From positions 3,286,001 to 3,350,000 of the forward strand of contig NZ_CP108458.1 of assembly GCF_036242395.1 (NCBI RefSeq): 64,000 nt of DNA, in the 5' to 3' direction. The notes under the pieces are model-generated. The model did not search any database. It was not told the origin of the DNA and was given only the letters and a program-made list of their open reading frames with translations. Position numbers and translations under genes: made by a program. Shown piece after piece: positions 10,623 through 17,646 of this stretch (the first letter of the stretch is position 1; every line of letters begins with the position of its first letter). Origin of the DNA: Kitasatospora sp. NBC_01266. GTDB lineage: Bacteria; Actinomycetota; Actinomycetes; Streptomycetales; Streptomycetaceae.

Positions 10623-13241
10623 TCACCTGCGCCCAGCCAATCCGGCGCCACGCTCCCCCGCAGCGGTTGCGCCGCCGGACGAGTGAGGGTCGCCGGCCCG
10701 CCGGCGCGCGCCGACGCCCAGCAGCCTGGGCCGCACCAGGAACCCCTCGGCCAGCCCGTTCGCCACCGCGATGGTGGGCAGCTCGGAGGACTTCTCGTAG
10801 AGCACGAAGCGCGGCTCCCAGACCGGCTGGTACTTGGCGTTGGCCCGGTACAGCGACTCCAGCTGCCACCACCTGGAGAGGAAGCGCAGCACCGCCCGGT
10901 TGAGCCGCAGCACCGGCCCGGCGCCCAGCTTGGCGCCCTGCTCGAAGACGTAGCGGAACATCGCGAAGTTCAGCGAGACCCGGGTGACCGTCAGGGTGCC
11001 GGCCGAGGCGCTCAGCAGCAGTTCGGTGACCAGGAACTCGACCAGCCCGTTCTCCGACTCCCGGTCACGGCGCATCAGGTCCAGCGAGAGGCCGTGCGCG
11101 CCCCAGGGCACGAAGCTGAGCAGCGCGCAGGTGCGGTCGTTCTCGTCCCGGCACTCGACCATCACGCAGTCGCCGTCGGCCGGATCGCCGAGCCGGCCCA
11201 GCGCCATCGAGAAGCCGCGCTCGGTGCGCCCGTGCCGCCAGGCGTCGGCCAGGTGCACCAGCTCGGCCAGTTCCGCCTCGGGGATGTCGCGGTGCCGGCG
11301 GATCACCGCCCGGTAGCCGGCCTTGCGGACCCGGTTGTGGGCCTGGCGCAGGGTGCGCATGCTGCGGCCCTCCAGGCTGAAGTCGGCCACCTCGACGATC
11401 GCCTCGTCGCCGAACTCCAGGGCCTTGAGGCCGACCCGCCGGTAGATCGTGCCGGCCTGCTCGCCCGCGCCGGTGACGGCCGGCACCCAGGCGTTCGCCC
11501 GGGCCAGCTCCCGCCAGCCCTCGATCGCCTGCGGCCAGGCCTCCGGGTCGCCGATCGGATCGCCGGAGGCCAGCGCCACGCCGTTGACCACCCGGTAGAG
11601 CACCGCCGCCTTGCCGGACGGCGACCAGCAGACCGACTTGTCGCGGCGCAGCGCGAAGTAGCCGAGCGAGTCGCGGGCGCCGTGCCGCTCCAGCAGCGCG
11701 CGCAGCCGCCGCTCGTCCTGCGGCTCCAGGTGCACCCGCCCTTGCGGGGAGCGGAAGAAGACCCGCAGCACCAGCAGGAAGAGCGCGGCTCCGAGCACGT
11801 TGATGGTCAGGTCGGCCCAGCGGTTGACGGCGACCTGCGAGGTCACCTGGCCGAAGCCGGAGACGGTGAACAGCCGCACCAGCGCGTAGCCGAAGGAGTC
11901 GCCCCAGCCCGCCTGCGGCTCGGTGCCCAGCCGCACCAGCAGCGCGCCCAGCGAGGTCACCAGCACCCCGCCGATCAGCAGCACGGACAGGCCCAGCGGC
12001 AGGTTGCCGCGCGCGCCCCGGGCGTGGAACGCCGGCCTGCTCGCCAGCAGCGCGGCCAGCAGCAGCACGGTGAGCACGGCCGAGACCCAGTTGAACGGAT
12101 GCGCCCGGTCCTCCGGCAGCAGCCCCAGCGCCAGGCCGAAGAGCAGCGCGTAGAGCGCGACCACCGCGGTGGCGACGATCCAGGCGGCCCGCTTGCGGCG
12201 GCGCAGCATCACGGCCAGCAGGGCGGCGAAGAGCGCGGCGGTGAAGCCGGCGGTGACCAGCACCGGGGTGAAGAAGTCGCCGGTGTTGGCCCGCTGCACC
12301 CGGTCGCGGAACGGTGCGATCAGGCCGGCCAGCAGGTTGAGCAGCGCGGCGATCCGCAGGTACCACTCCGCGAAGACGGCGCAGCGCCGTCGCCAGGGGG
12401 CCAGCGGACGCACGGGGGCCGGCACCGGCGCGGGCGCGGGGGCGGCGACCGGCGCGGGCAGCGGCTCGGGAGCGGGCAACGCCGTGGGTTCGGTGGCCGG
12501 CGCCTGGTCCGGGGCGCCGGCCAGCAGGTTGTAGGCCTTCACCTTGAACGCCGTCGCCCGCCGGTGCACCCGGGCCTCGCGCCGCTCGGCCCGGGCCAGC
12601 CGCTTGGGCCGGCTGCGGTAGCGCCAGCGGGCCCACGGGCTGCCGGGCCGGGCCAGCCGGATCGCGCCGACCACCGCGAGCGGCGGCAGCATGACGCCGA
12701 TCAGCCCGGTCCACAGCTTGCCCTTGAGCAGGCTGACCACCACCAGGACCAGCAGGACCACGGCCACGGCCAGCTGCCCGACCGAGAGCCTGCCGGAGAA
12801 GCCGCCGAGCGGCAGCTGGCCGAGCAGCAGCAGCGCGATCACGGAGATCGCCAGGATCACCGCGTCCACCGACTTGCGGCCCTGCTCGCTCCAGTAGACG
12901 TCCTGCAGGTGCAGCACCAACGCGAACTCGTCCAGCACCAGCCCGCAGCCCGCCCCGAAGGTGAAGCCCAGGACGTCACGCACCGCGCCCTGGGAGCCGT
13001 GGTAGGTGAAGCCGCCGATGCCGGCGATGAGCATCATGGCCTGCCCGAAGACCACGTGGTGGATGTGCAGACCGCCCGGGGTCACGTTGCCCGGCCACCA
13101 GGGGGTGCCGCGCCTGATCATCCGGGTGCTGAACCGGATGAGGAGGAAGGCGGCGATCAGGCCGACCAGCAGCAGGAAGAGCGCTTCCCGTCCGGGTTCG
13201 ACGATGCGGGAGTGATAGGCGTGCTCCAGCGAGTCCCACAT
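10623..13241 (-). CDS. Three-module membrane protein with C-terminal phosphatidylglycerol lysyltransferase (MprF/LysX-type) domain
   Basis: 872 residues from ATG at 13241, preceded by GGAGGAG about 9 nt away. Module 1 (about 1-230) is an integral membrane domain with an HIHH motif (GGLHIHHVVFGQ) and an acidic DEFALVLHLQDVYW stretch. A Pro/Ala linker follows (about 255-300). Module 2 (about 310-530) is a flippase-like multi-TM region resembling the LysX/MprF membrane part. Module 3 (about 545-850) is the DUF2156/MprF acyltransferase-fold domain that moves an amino acid from aminoacyl-tRNA to phosphatidylglycerol (SGDPIGDPEAW, FGDEAIVEVADFSLEGRSMRTLRQAHNRV, TRVSLNFAMFRYVFE). Unlike mycobacterial LysX there is no lysyl-tRNA synthetase domain. 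The likely role is envelope charge and resistance to cationic peptides. Confidence 0.85.
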   Translation of the reverse strand: MWDSLEHAYHSRIVEPGREALFLLLVGLIAAFLLIRFSTRMIRRGTPWWPGNVTPGGLHIHHVVFGQAMMLIAGIGGFTYHGSQGAVRDVLGFTFGAGCGLVLDEFALVLHLQDVYWSEQGRKSVDAVILAISVIALLLLGQLPLGGFSGRLSVGQLAVAVVLLVLVVVSLLKGKLWTGLIGVMLPPLAVVGAIRLARPGSPWARWRYRSRPKRLARAERREARVHRRATAFKVKAYNLLAGAPDQAPATEPTALPAPEPLPAPVAAPAPAPVPAPVRPLAPWRRRCAVFAEWYLRIAALLNLLAGLIAPFRDRVQRANTGDFFTPVLVTAGFTAALFAALLAVMLRRRKRAAWIVATAVVALYALLFGLALGLLPEDRAHPFNWVSAVLTVLLLAALLASRPAFHARGARGNLPLGLSVLLIGGVLVTSLGALLVRLGTEPQAGWGDSFGYALVRLFTVSGFGQVTSQVAVNRWADLTINVLGAALFLLVLRVFFRSPQGRVHLEPQDERRLRALLERHGARDSLGYFALRRDKSVCWSPSGKAAVLYRVVNGVALASGDPIGDPEAWPQAIEGWRELARANAWVPAVTGAGEQAGTIYRRVGLKALEFGDEAIVEVADFSLEGRSMRTLRQAHNRVRKAGYRAVIRRHRDIPEAELAELVHLADAWRHGRTERGFSMALGRLGDPADGDCVMVECRDENDRTCALLSFVPWGAHGLSLDLMRRDRESENGLVEFLVTELLLSASAGTLTVTRVSLNFAMFRYVFEQGAKLGAGPVLRLNRAVLRFLSRWWQLESLYRANAKYQPVWEPRFVLYEKSSELPTIAVANGLAEGFLVRPRLLGVGARRRAGDPHSSGGATAAGERGAGLAGRR

Positions 13242-13553
13242 GGCGCCGGTCTCCTCCCCGCCGCGCTCCCCGCAGCCTGCGTCCAATCTGATGATCTTTC
13301 GGGTCCGACGCACCTCGACACGCCGTGCCGCTCCATCTAACGGGCGTTGCGCCATCGCCATCCCGCTGGAGCGGCGAGTAGCGTGCCATGCTGTTGGACA
13401 AATCGCCCATAACGGCCTTTCAGCGGACTCTTCGTCACAAGCCGCGCGTCGCCTCGCCGTTGGGCCACCGCCGCCGCCGACCGCGCCGGCCCGCACCGCC
13501 CACCGGCGCAGACCGGGTCTGCTCCGACCGAACCGCCCGAACTGGAGTGATGT
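13242..13553. other. Divergent intergenic region
   Basis: About 310 bases between the divergently transcribed lysyltransferase and deacetylase-like genes. Promoters for both must lie here. I see no gene and no promoter pair clear enough to mark. Confidence 0.35.
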
Positions 13554-14813
13554 ATGGACCCGCTGTCCCGCCGGACCCTGCTCACCGCCGGTGCCGCCAC
13601 CGCCGCGACGGTGGCGGCCGGCTGCGCCCGCCCCGGCACCACCGGCAAGGCCGATGCGGCGGGGGCCGCGCCGATCCCGAGCGGCACCGCCTCGGCCTCG
13701 GCCGACTCCCCGAGCACCCCGGCCAAGCCCCCCACCACCCTGATCGGCGACGGCTCCACCTCCGACACCGGTCCGCAGCCCGGCCAGCCGCAGCCGGTCC
13801 CGCTCGAACTGGGCGAGCGGCCACCGCAGTTCGTGGTCTTCTCGTGGGACGGCGCGGGCGAGCTGGACGACCGGCTGTTCTCCCGGTTCCGGCAGTTGGC
13901 CAAGGACCACGACGCCTCGATGACCTTCTTCCTGAGCGGGATCTACACCCTGCCGGAGTCCAAGAAGGACCTCTACCACCCGCCGCAGCACCACATCGGC
14001 GCCTCCGACATCGGCTACCTGAGCGACCAGCACATCCACGAGACGCTGAGCCAGATCAGCGCCGCCTGGCTGGACGGCCACGAGATCGGCACCCACTTCA
14101 ACGGCCACTTCTGCGGCGCCAACGGCGGCGGCAAGTGGTCCCCCGAGGACTGGGACAGCGAGATCGAGCAGGCGATGTCCTTCGTCATGAACTGGAAGAC
14201 CAACACCGGCTTCACCGACCTGCCCGCGCTGCCCTTCGACTACCGCAAGGAGCTGATCGGCGGCCGGACCCCCTGCCTGGAGGGCCAGCGCGGCCTGCTG
14301 CCGACCGCGGCGGCCCGCGGCTGGAAGTACGACACCAGCGGGCCGGGCGGTCTCCAGGTCTGGCCGCAGAAGATCCAGGGCGGCGCGCTGTGGGACATGC
14401 CGCTGCAGTCCATCCCGTTCCCCGGGCACACCTTCCAGGTGCTCTCGATGGACTACAACATCATGTTCAACCAGTGCGGCGACAACACCCACGGCGACCC
14501 CTCGATGCGCGCCGCCTGGCAGAAGCAGGCCCGGGACTCCTACCTGGCCGGCTTCGAGCGGACGTACAGCACCAACCGCGCGCCGATGTACATCGGCAAC
14601 CACTTCGAGCAGTGGAACGGCGGCATCTACATGAACGCGGTGGAGGAGGTCCTGAAGACCATCGTGGACCGGCCCGAGGTGCGGCTGGTCTCCTTCCGCC
14701 AGCTGGTGCAGTGGCTCGAGGTGCAGGACCCGGCGGTGCTGCGCAAGCTGCAGTCGCTGGCGGTCGGCGAGGCGCCGGCCGGCGGCTGGTCCAGCTTCCT
14801 CGGCGCGCACTGA
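13554..14813 (+). CDS. Tat-exported lipoprotein with polysaccharide-deacetylase-like fold
   Basis: 419 residues. The N-terminus combines a twin-arginine signal (SRRTLLTAG) with a lipobox (VAAGC, Cys about 24), so it should be exported folded and lipidated. After a Ser/Pro/Thr linker (about 30-85) comes a NodB-like domain: FVVFSWDGAGELDD corresponds to the first motif and GHEIGTHFNGHFCG to the metal-binding HxxxH region. The canonical TFDDG becomes SWDGAG and the second motif is altered, so true deacetylase activity is uncertain. A GGAG site lies 6 nt before the ATG. It is divergent from the lipid lysyltransferase and plausibly part of the same envelope functions. Confidence 0.82.
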   Translation: MDPLSRRTLLTAGAATAATVAAGCARPGTTGKADAAGAAPIPSGTASASADSPSTPAKPPTTLIGDGSTSDTGPQPGQPQPVPLELGERPPQFVVFSWDGAGELDDRLFSRFRQLAKDHDASMTFFLSGIYTLPESKKDLYHPPQHHIGASDIGYLSDQHIHETLSQISAAWLDGHEIGTHFNGHFCGANGGGKWSPEDWDSEIEQAMSFVMNWKTNTGFTDLPALPFDYRKELIGGRTPCLEGQRGLLPTAAARGWKYDTSGPGGLQVWPQKIQGGALWDMPLQSIPFPGHTFQVLSMDYNIMFNQCGDNTHGDPSMRAAWQKQARDSYLAGFERTYSTNRAPMYIGNHFEQWNGGIYMNAVEEVLKTIVDRPEVRLVSFRQLVQWLEVQDPAVLRKLQSLAVGEAPAGGWSSFLGAH

Positions 14814-14996
14814 CCCCCGTTCGGCGCTACCCGGGGTGAGCCGGCATCACCCCAGGTAGCTGCCGGTTTTCGGCCCCGCGCAACGGCTTGGTGCGGATGC
14901 GCACCACCGGCCGGAACCGTCCCCTGGATCCCAGGACACGGTTTCTCCTACTCTCCCGCGGGGCCAGCCCCGTGGCCGCGTCCTCGGAGATGCACC

Positions 14997-15608
14997 ATGC
15001 GCGCTCGTCACTTCGCCGCCACCGGGCTGCTGGCCCTGGCCCTCGGCCTCGGCGCGGCCGGCCCGGCCGCCGCCAACCCGGTCATCATCGAACCCGACCC
15101 GGTCTCACCCGGCGGCCAGTTCGCGGTCTTCGACGGGGGCAACTGCGACAGTGCGGGCGGCCAGGCGGTCTTCCGCTCGCACGAGCAGGGCGCCACGGCG
15201 GGCCAGGACATCCCGAGCGTCAAGCTCGGCTCGCTGCGCGGCCTGATGGGCGCCATGGCCCAGGTGCCGGAGCACGCCAGGCCCGGCGTCTACGACGTCA
15301 CGATCCAGTGCACGACGGTGAGCAAGAGCCAGGTGACCAGCACCTTGACCGTGCACGACAGCGGCCACCCGGACCACCAGCCGCAGCCCGACCAGCAGCC
15401 CCAGCCGGACCACCAGCCGCCCGCCCACAGCGAGCAGCCCGGAGGCCCCGCCGGTCCGGGCGGCCCCGGCCCGCAGGGCCCCACCCACGCGGGCCTCGGC
15501 GGCAGCACCGGCCCGAACGTCCCCGAGACGGTGGCCGGCGCCACCCTGCTGGCCACCGCCGGCGCCGCCTGCTACCACCAGCTGCGCCGGCGGCGCTCCT
15601 CCTCCTGA
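14997..15608 (+). CDS. Secreted Ig-like protein with C-terminal sorting-like anchor
   Basis: 203 residues: Sec signal peptide (about 1-26, cleavage after AAAN-like ANP region), an Ig-like beta domain (about 30-118, EPDPVSPGGQFAVFDGGNC to STLTVHD) with a likely disulphide between Cys residues, a Pro/Gln/Gly/His-rich stalk (about 120-165, DHQPQPDQQPQPDHQ repeats), then a hydrophobic helix (about 180-195) and a final RRRRSSS. The motif THAGLGGSTGPN before the hydrophobic segment resembles the degenerate C-terminal signals of Streptomyces sortase substrates. It may be anchored by the class F sortase 5 kb away; this is inference. Confidence 0.8.
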   Translation: MRARHFAATGLLALALGLGAAGPAAANPVIIEPDPVSPGGQFAVFDGGNCDSAGGQAVFRSHEQGATAGQDIPSVKLGSLRGLMGAMAQVPEHARPGVYDVTIQCTTVSKSQVTSTLTVHDSGHPDHQPQPDQQPQPDHQPPAHSEQPGGPAGPGGPGPQGPTHAGLGGSTGPNVPETVAGATLLATAGAACYHQLRRRRSSS

Positions 15609-15633
15609 CCGGCCGTCACCCGGGACAGGCGCA

Positions 15634-15698
15634 CGAGGAGGCCGACCCGGAGCGCGCGTCGCCACCGGCGCTCCGCTCCCACCGGGTCGGCCTCCTCG
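15634..15698. terminator. Bidirectional terminator
   Basis: Perfect 17-bp inverted repeat (15634-15650 with 15682-15698) enclosing a GC-rich loop that can fold further. It lies between the convergent secreted-protein and MFS genes. Confidence 0.7.
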
Positions 15699-15719
15699 CC
15701 GTCCGCGGCCGGCGCGGCG

Positions 15720-17162
15720 TCAGCTCCGCGGCCGCACCCGGCCGGCCAGCGCCGCGCCGAGCAGGGCGACGGCGGTCATGGTCAGGAAGATCGCGGCGAG
15801 TCCGGTCCGCGCCCCGCTCCCGGTACCGGCCACGTTCGCGGCGGCCACCGCGCCGCCGCCGAGCGCGGTGAAGAGCACCCCGGCCAGGCCGACCAGCAGC
15901 ACGTTGCCGAGCGCGTCGGACATCTGCAGCGAGGCCGAGTTGGCGCCGGCCGCCTCGGGCGGGGAGACCTTCATCATCAGCACGCTGATGCTGGCGATCG
16001 ACAGGCCCATGCCGATGCCGCCGAAGGCCCAGGCCACGGCGGCGGTCCAGGTGGGCGCGGCCGGGAGCAGGACGAGGGCGGCGCCGGCGATGGCCAGCGC
16101 GGTCAGCAGGAAGCCCAGCCGGATCAGCCGCTCCCGGTGGCGCTCGGCACCCGGGCGGCCCTGCAGCCAGGACCCCAGCGCCCAGGAGAGTCCGCCACTG
16201 GTCAGGGTCAGCCCGGCCAGGGTCGGCGAGAGGTGGCGCTGGGTCACCATCATCAGCGGGATGAACGCCTCGGCGGCGAAGAAGGCGCCGGCCGCCACTC
16301 CGCGCAGCAGGATCAGCGTCGGCAGGCCGCGCGCGGCCCGCAGCGTGCCGGACGGCAGCAGCCGCAGCACCGCCGGCACCAGCAGCCCGACGCCCGCCAC
16401 GGCCGGCAGCAGCCCCAGCAGATCCAGCCGCTCCCCCGCGTACTGCAGCAGCCCGGCCCCGAGCGCGGCCATCGCGGCGAGCCCGATCCGCCGCCGGTTC
16501 AGCGCACCACCCGGCGCCTGCGGCTGCCGCCGTTCGGCCCGCCGCAGCGCCGGGCCCATCACCGCCAGCGGCAGCACCACCAGGACCGGGACGGCCAGGA
16601 ACACCCAGCGCCACCCCAGGTGCTGGGTCACCGCGCCCGACACCACCGGACCGACGATCGAGGGCAGCACCCAGGCCGCCGAGAACGCCGCGAAGACGGA
16701 CGGCCGCAGCCGCTCGGGGAACGCCCGACCGACCACCACGTAGAGCGCGACGATCACCAGGCCGCCGCCCAGCCCCTGGATCGCCCGCCCGCCGACGAAG
16801 AGCCACATGCTGCCCGCCGTCCCCGCCACCACCAGACCGCCCGCGAACACCCCTATCCCGGCGAACAGCGGCAGCACCGGGCCGCGCCGGTCGCACCACT
16901 CCCCGGAGAGCACCATCGCGAACAGCGTGCTGGTGAAGTACCCGGAGAAGGCGAACGCGTACAGCCCGAGCCCGTGCAGCTGACGGGCCGCCACCGGCAT
17001 CGCGGTGTTGACGGCGGTCGCCTCGAAGGCGAGCAGCAGCACCACCGAGACGATCCCCAGCGTCAGCGCCCGGTAGCGGGCGCCCAGCACGCCGTCCGTG
17101 CCGTCGTCGGCCGGTACGGCCGGGGTCGTCGAGGTCTTCGCGGCTGTGGTCATGCCTGTCAT
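15720..17162 (-). CDS. Major facilitator superfamily transporter
   Basis: About 480 residues with roughly 12-14 hydrophobic helices, motif A variant GEWCDRRGPVLPL after TM2, and a GGGLVIVALYVVVGRAFPERLRP segment typical of DHA-type drug exporters. It most likely exports small molecules by proton antiport; the substrate is unknown. Two candidate starts, ATG 17162 and ATG 17153, lie close together and neither has a clear ribosome site. No regulator is adjacent. Its 5' end faces the tRNA-Cys leader transcript on the other strand. Confidence 0.88.
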   Translation of the reverse strand: MTGMTTAAKTSTTPAVPADDGTDGVLGARYRALTLGIVSVVLLLAFEATAVNTAMPVAARQLHGLGLYAFAFSGYFTSTLFAMVLSGEWCDRRGPVLPLFAGIGVFAGGLVVAGTAGSMWLFVGGRAIQGLGGGLVIVALYVVVGRAFPERLRPSVFAAFSAAWVLPSIVGPVVSGAVTQHLGWRWVFLAVPVLVVLPLAVMGPALRRAERRQPQAPGGALNRRRIGLAAMAALGAGLLQYAGERLDLLGLLPAVAGVGLLVPAVLRLLPSGTLRAARGLPTLILLRGVAAGAFFAAEAFIPLMMVTQRHLSPTLAGLTLTSGGLSWALGSWLQGRPGAERHRERLIRLGFLLTALAIAGAALVLLPAAPTWTAAVAWAFGGIGMGLSIASISVLMMKVSPPEAAGANSASLQMSDALGNVLLVGLAGVLFTALGGGAVAAANVAGTGSGARTGLAAIFLTMTAVALLGAALAGRVRPRS

Positions 17163-17257
17163 GGTAAGTGCCGATTTGCCAGTTGACTCCTGACCTGAAG
17201 GCCCGAGCGACCTCCGACCATGGTCGTAGGACTTCATCCGCCCGTCACATTCGGCTA

Positions 17258-17286
17258 TTGACGCACCACGCGGCGCCCGCCAGACT
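17258..17286 (+). promoter_or_regulatory. Predicted housekeeping promoter for the leader ORF / tRNA-Cys transcript
   Basis: TTGACG at 17258-17263 and CAGACT at 17281-17286, separated by exactly 17 bases, close to the sigma-HrdB consensus (TTGACa, TAgacT). Transcription would start near 17293, about 40 bases before the leader ORF ribosome site. Confidence 0.6.
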
Positions 17287-17347
17287 GAATAACGAAAGCA
17301 CGACGGAATGACCGCCGCAAAAGGACCGACAACGAGAGGAGTCCGCG

Positions 17348-17404
17348 ATGACCGGCCAGACCACGCACATCGCCCGCTCCTGTTGTCGCCCTTGCCACGT
17401 TTGA
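17348..17404 (+). CDS. 18-residue Cys-rich leader-type peptide upstream of tRNA-Cys
   Basis: ATG at 17348 with an excellent ribosome site (GAGAGGAG, 6 nt spacing) encodes MTGQTTHIARSCCRPCHV and stops at 17404. Three of its last seven residues are Cys. Two use TGT, and CCT and GTT also occur, all rare codons in this GC-rich genome. A GGGCCC hairpin follows at 17412-17427 and tRNA-Cys starts at 17435. Promoter, strong translation signal, Cys-codon run, hairpin and tRNA-Cys in that order look like an attenuation leader sensing Cys-tRNA charging. The alternative is a functional small peptide. It is too short to judge by family. Confidence 0.55.
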   Translation: MTGQTTHIARSCCRPCHV

Positions 17405-17411
17405 CCCGAGG

Positions 17412-17427
17412 GGCCCCTGTGGGCCCG
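17412..17427 (+). promoter_or_regulatory. Hairpin between Cys-rich leader ORF and tRNA-Cys
   Basis: GGGCCC-CTGT-GGGCCC, a 6-bp GC stem with a 4-base loop, starting 7 bases after the leader stop and ending 7 bases before the tRNA. There is no U run, so it could act as an attenuator, a processing signal or an mRNA/tRNA insulator. Confidence 0.45.
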
Positions 17428-17434
17428 TCGCCCG

Positions 17435-17505
17435 GCCGTGTGCCCGAGTGGCTTAGGGAACCGTCTGCAAAGCGGTGTACACGGGTTCGATTCCCGTCAT
17501 GGCCT
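17435..17505 (+). tRNA. tRNA-Cys (GCA)
   Basis: 71 bases, no encoded CCA. Acceptor arms GGCCGTG / CATGGCC pair fully (one G-U), the anticodon stem ACCGT / GCGGT holds the loop CTGCAAA with anticodon GCA, the T arm is ACGGG-TTCGATT-CCCGT, and the discriminator is U73 as expected for cysteine. The second component of the leader-ORF transcript. Confidence 0.95.
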
Positions 17506-17517
17506 CCCCGTACGACT

Positions 17518-17575
17518 GCGAAAAAGGAAACGACCGGTCCGCGACAACTCGCCGACCGGCCATTTCCTTTTTCGC
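17518..17575 (+). terminator. Terminator after tRNA-Cys
   Basis: Inverted repeat GCGAAAAAGGAAA (17518-17530) with TTTCCTTTTTCGC (17563-17575), perfect over 13 bp, with an inner GACCGG/CCGG-type extension. The A/T-rich ends give a U-rich 3' arm. Confidence 0.8.
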
Positions 17576-17646
17576 ATTCCTGAATTCCTGCGTTCCCGCG
17601 TTTCCGCTGTTCTGCTTTTTCTGCGGTTACCGGAACAGCCTGCCGG

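Noticed and set aside
13242..14810. Minus-strand extension of the lysyltransferase frame across the deacetylase gene
   Set aside because: The extension is antisense to a well-supported Tat lipoprotein, and the ATG at 13241 has a proper ribosome site and starts the family-like sequence.
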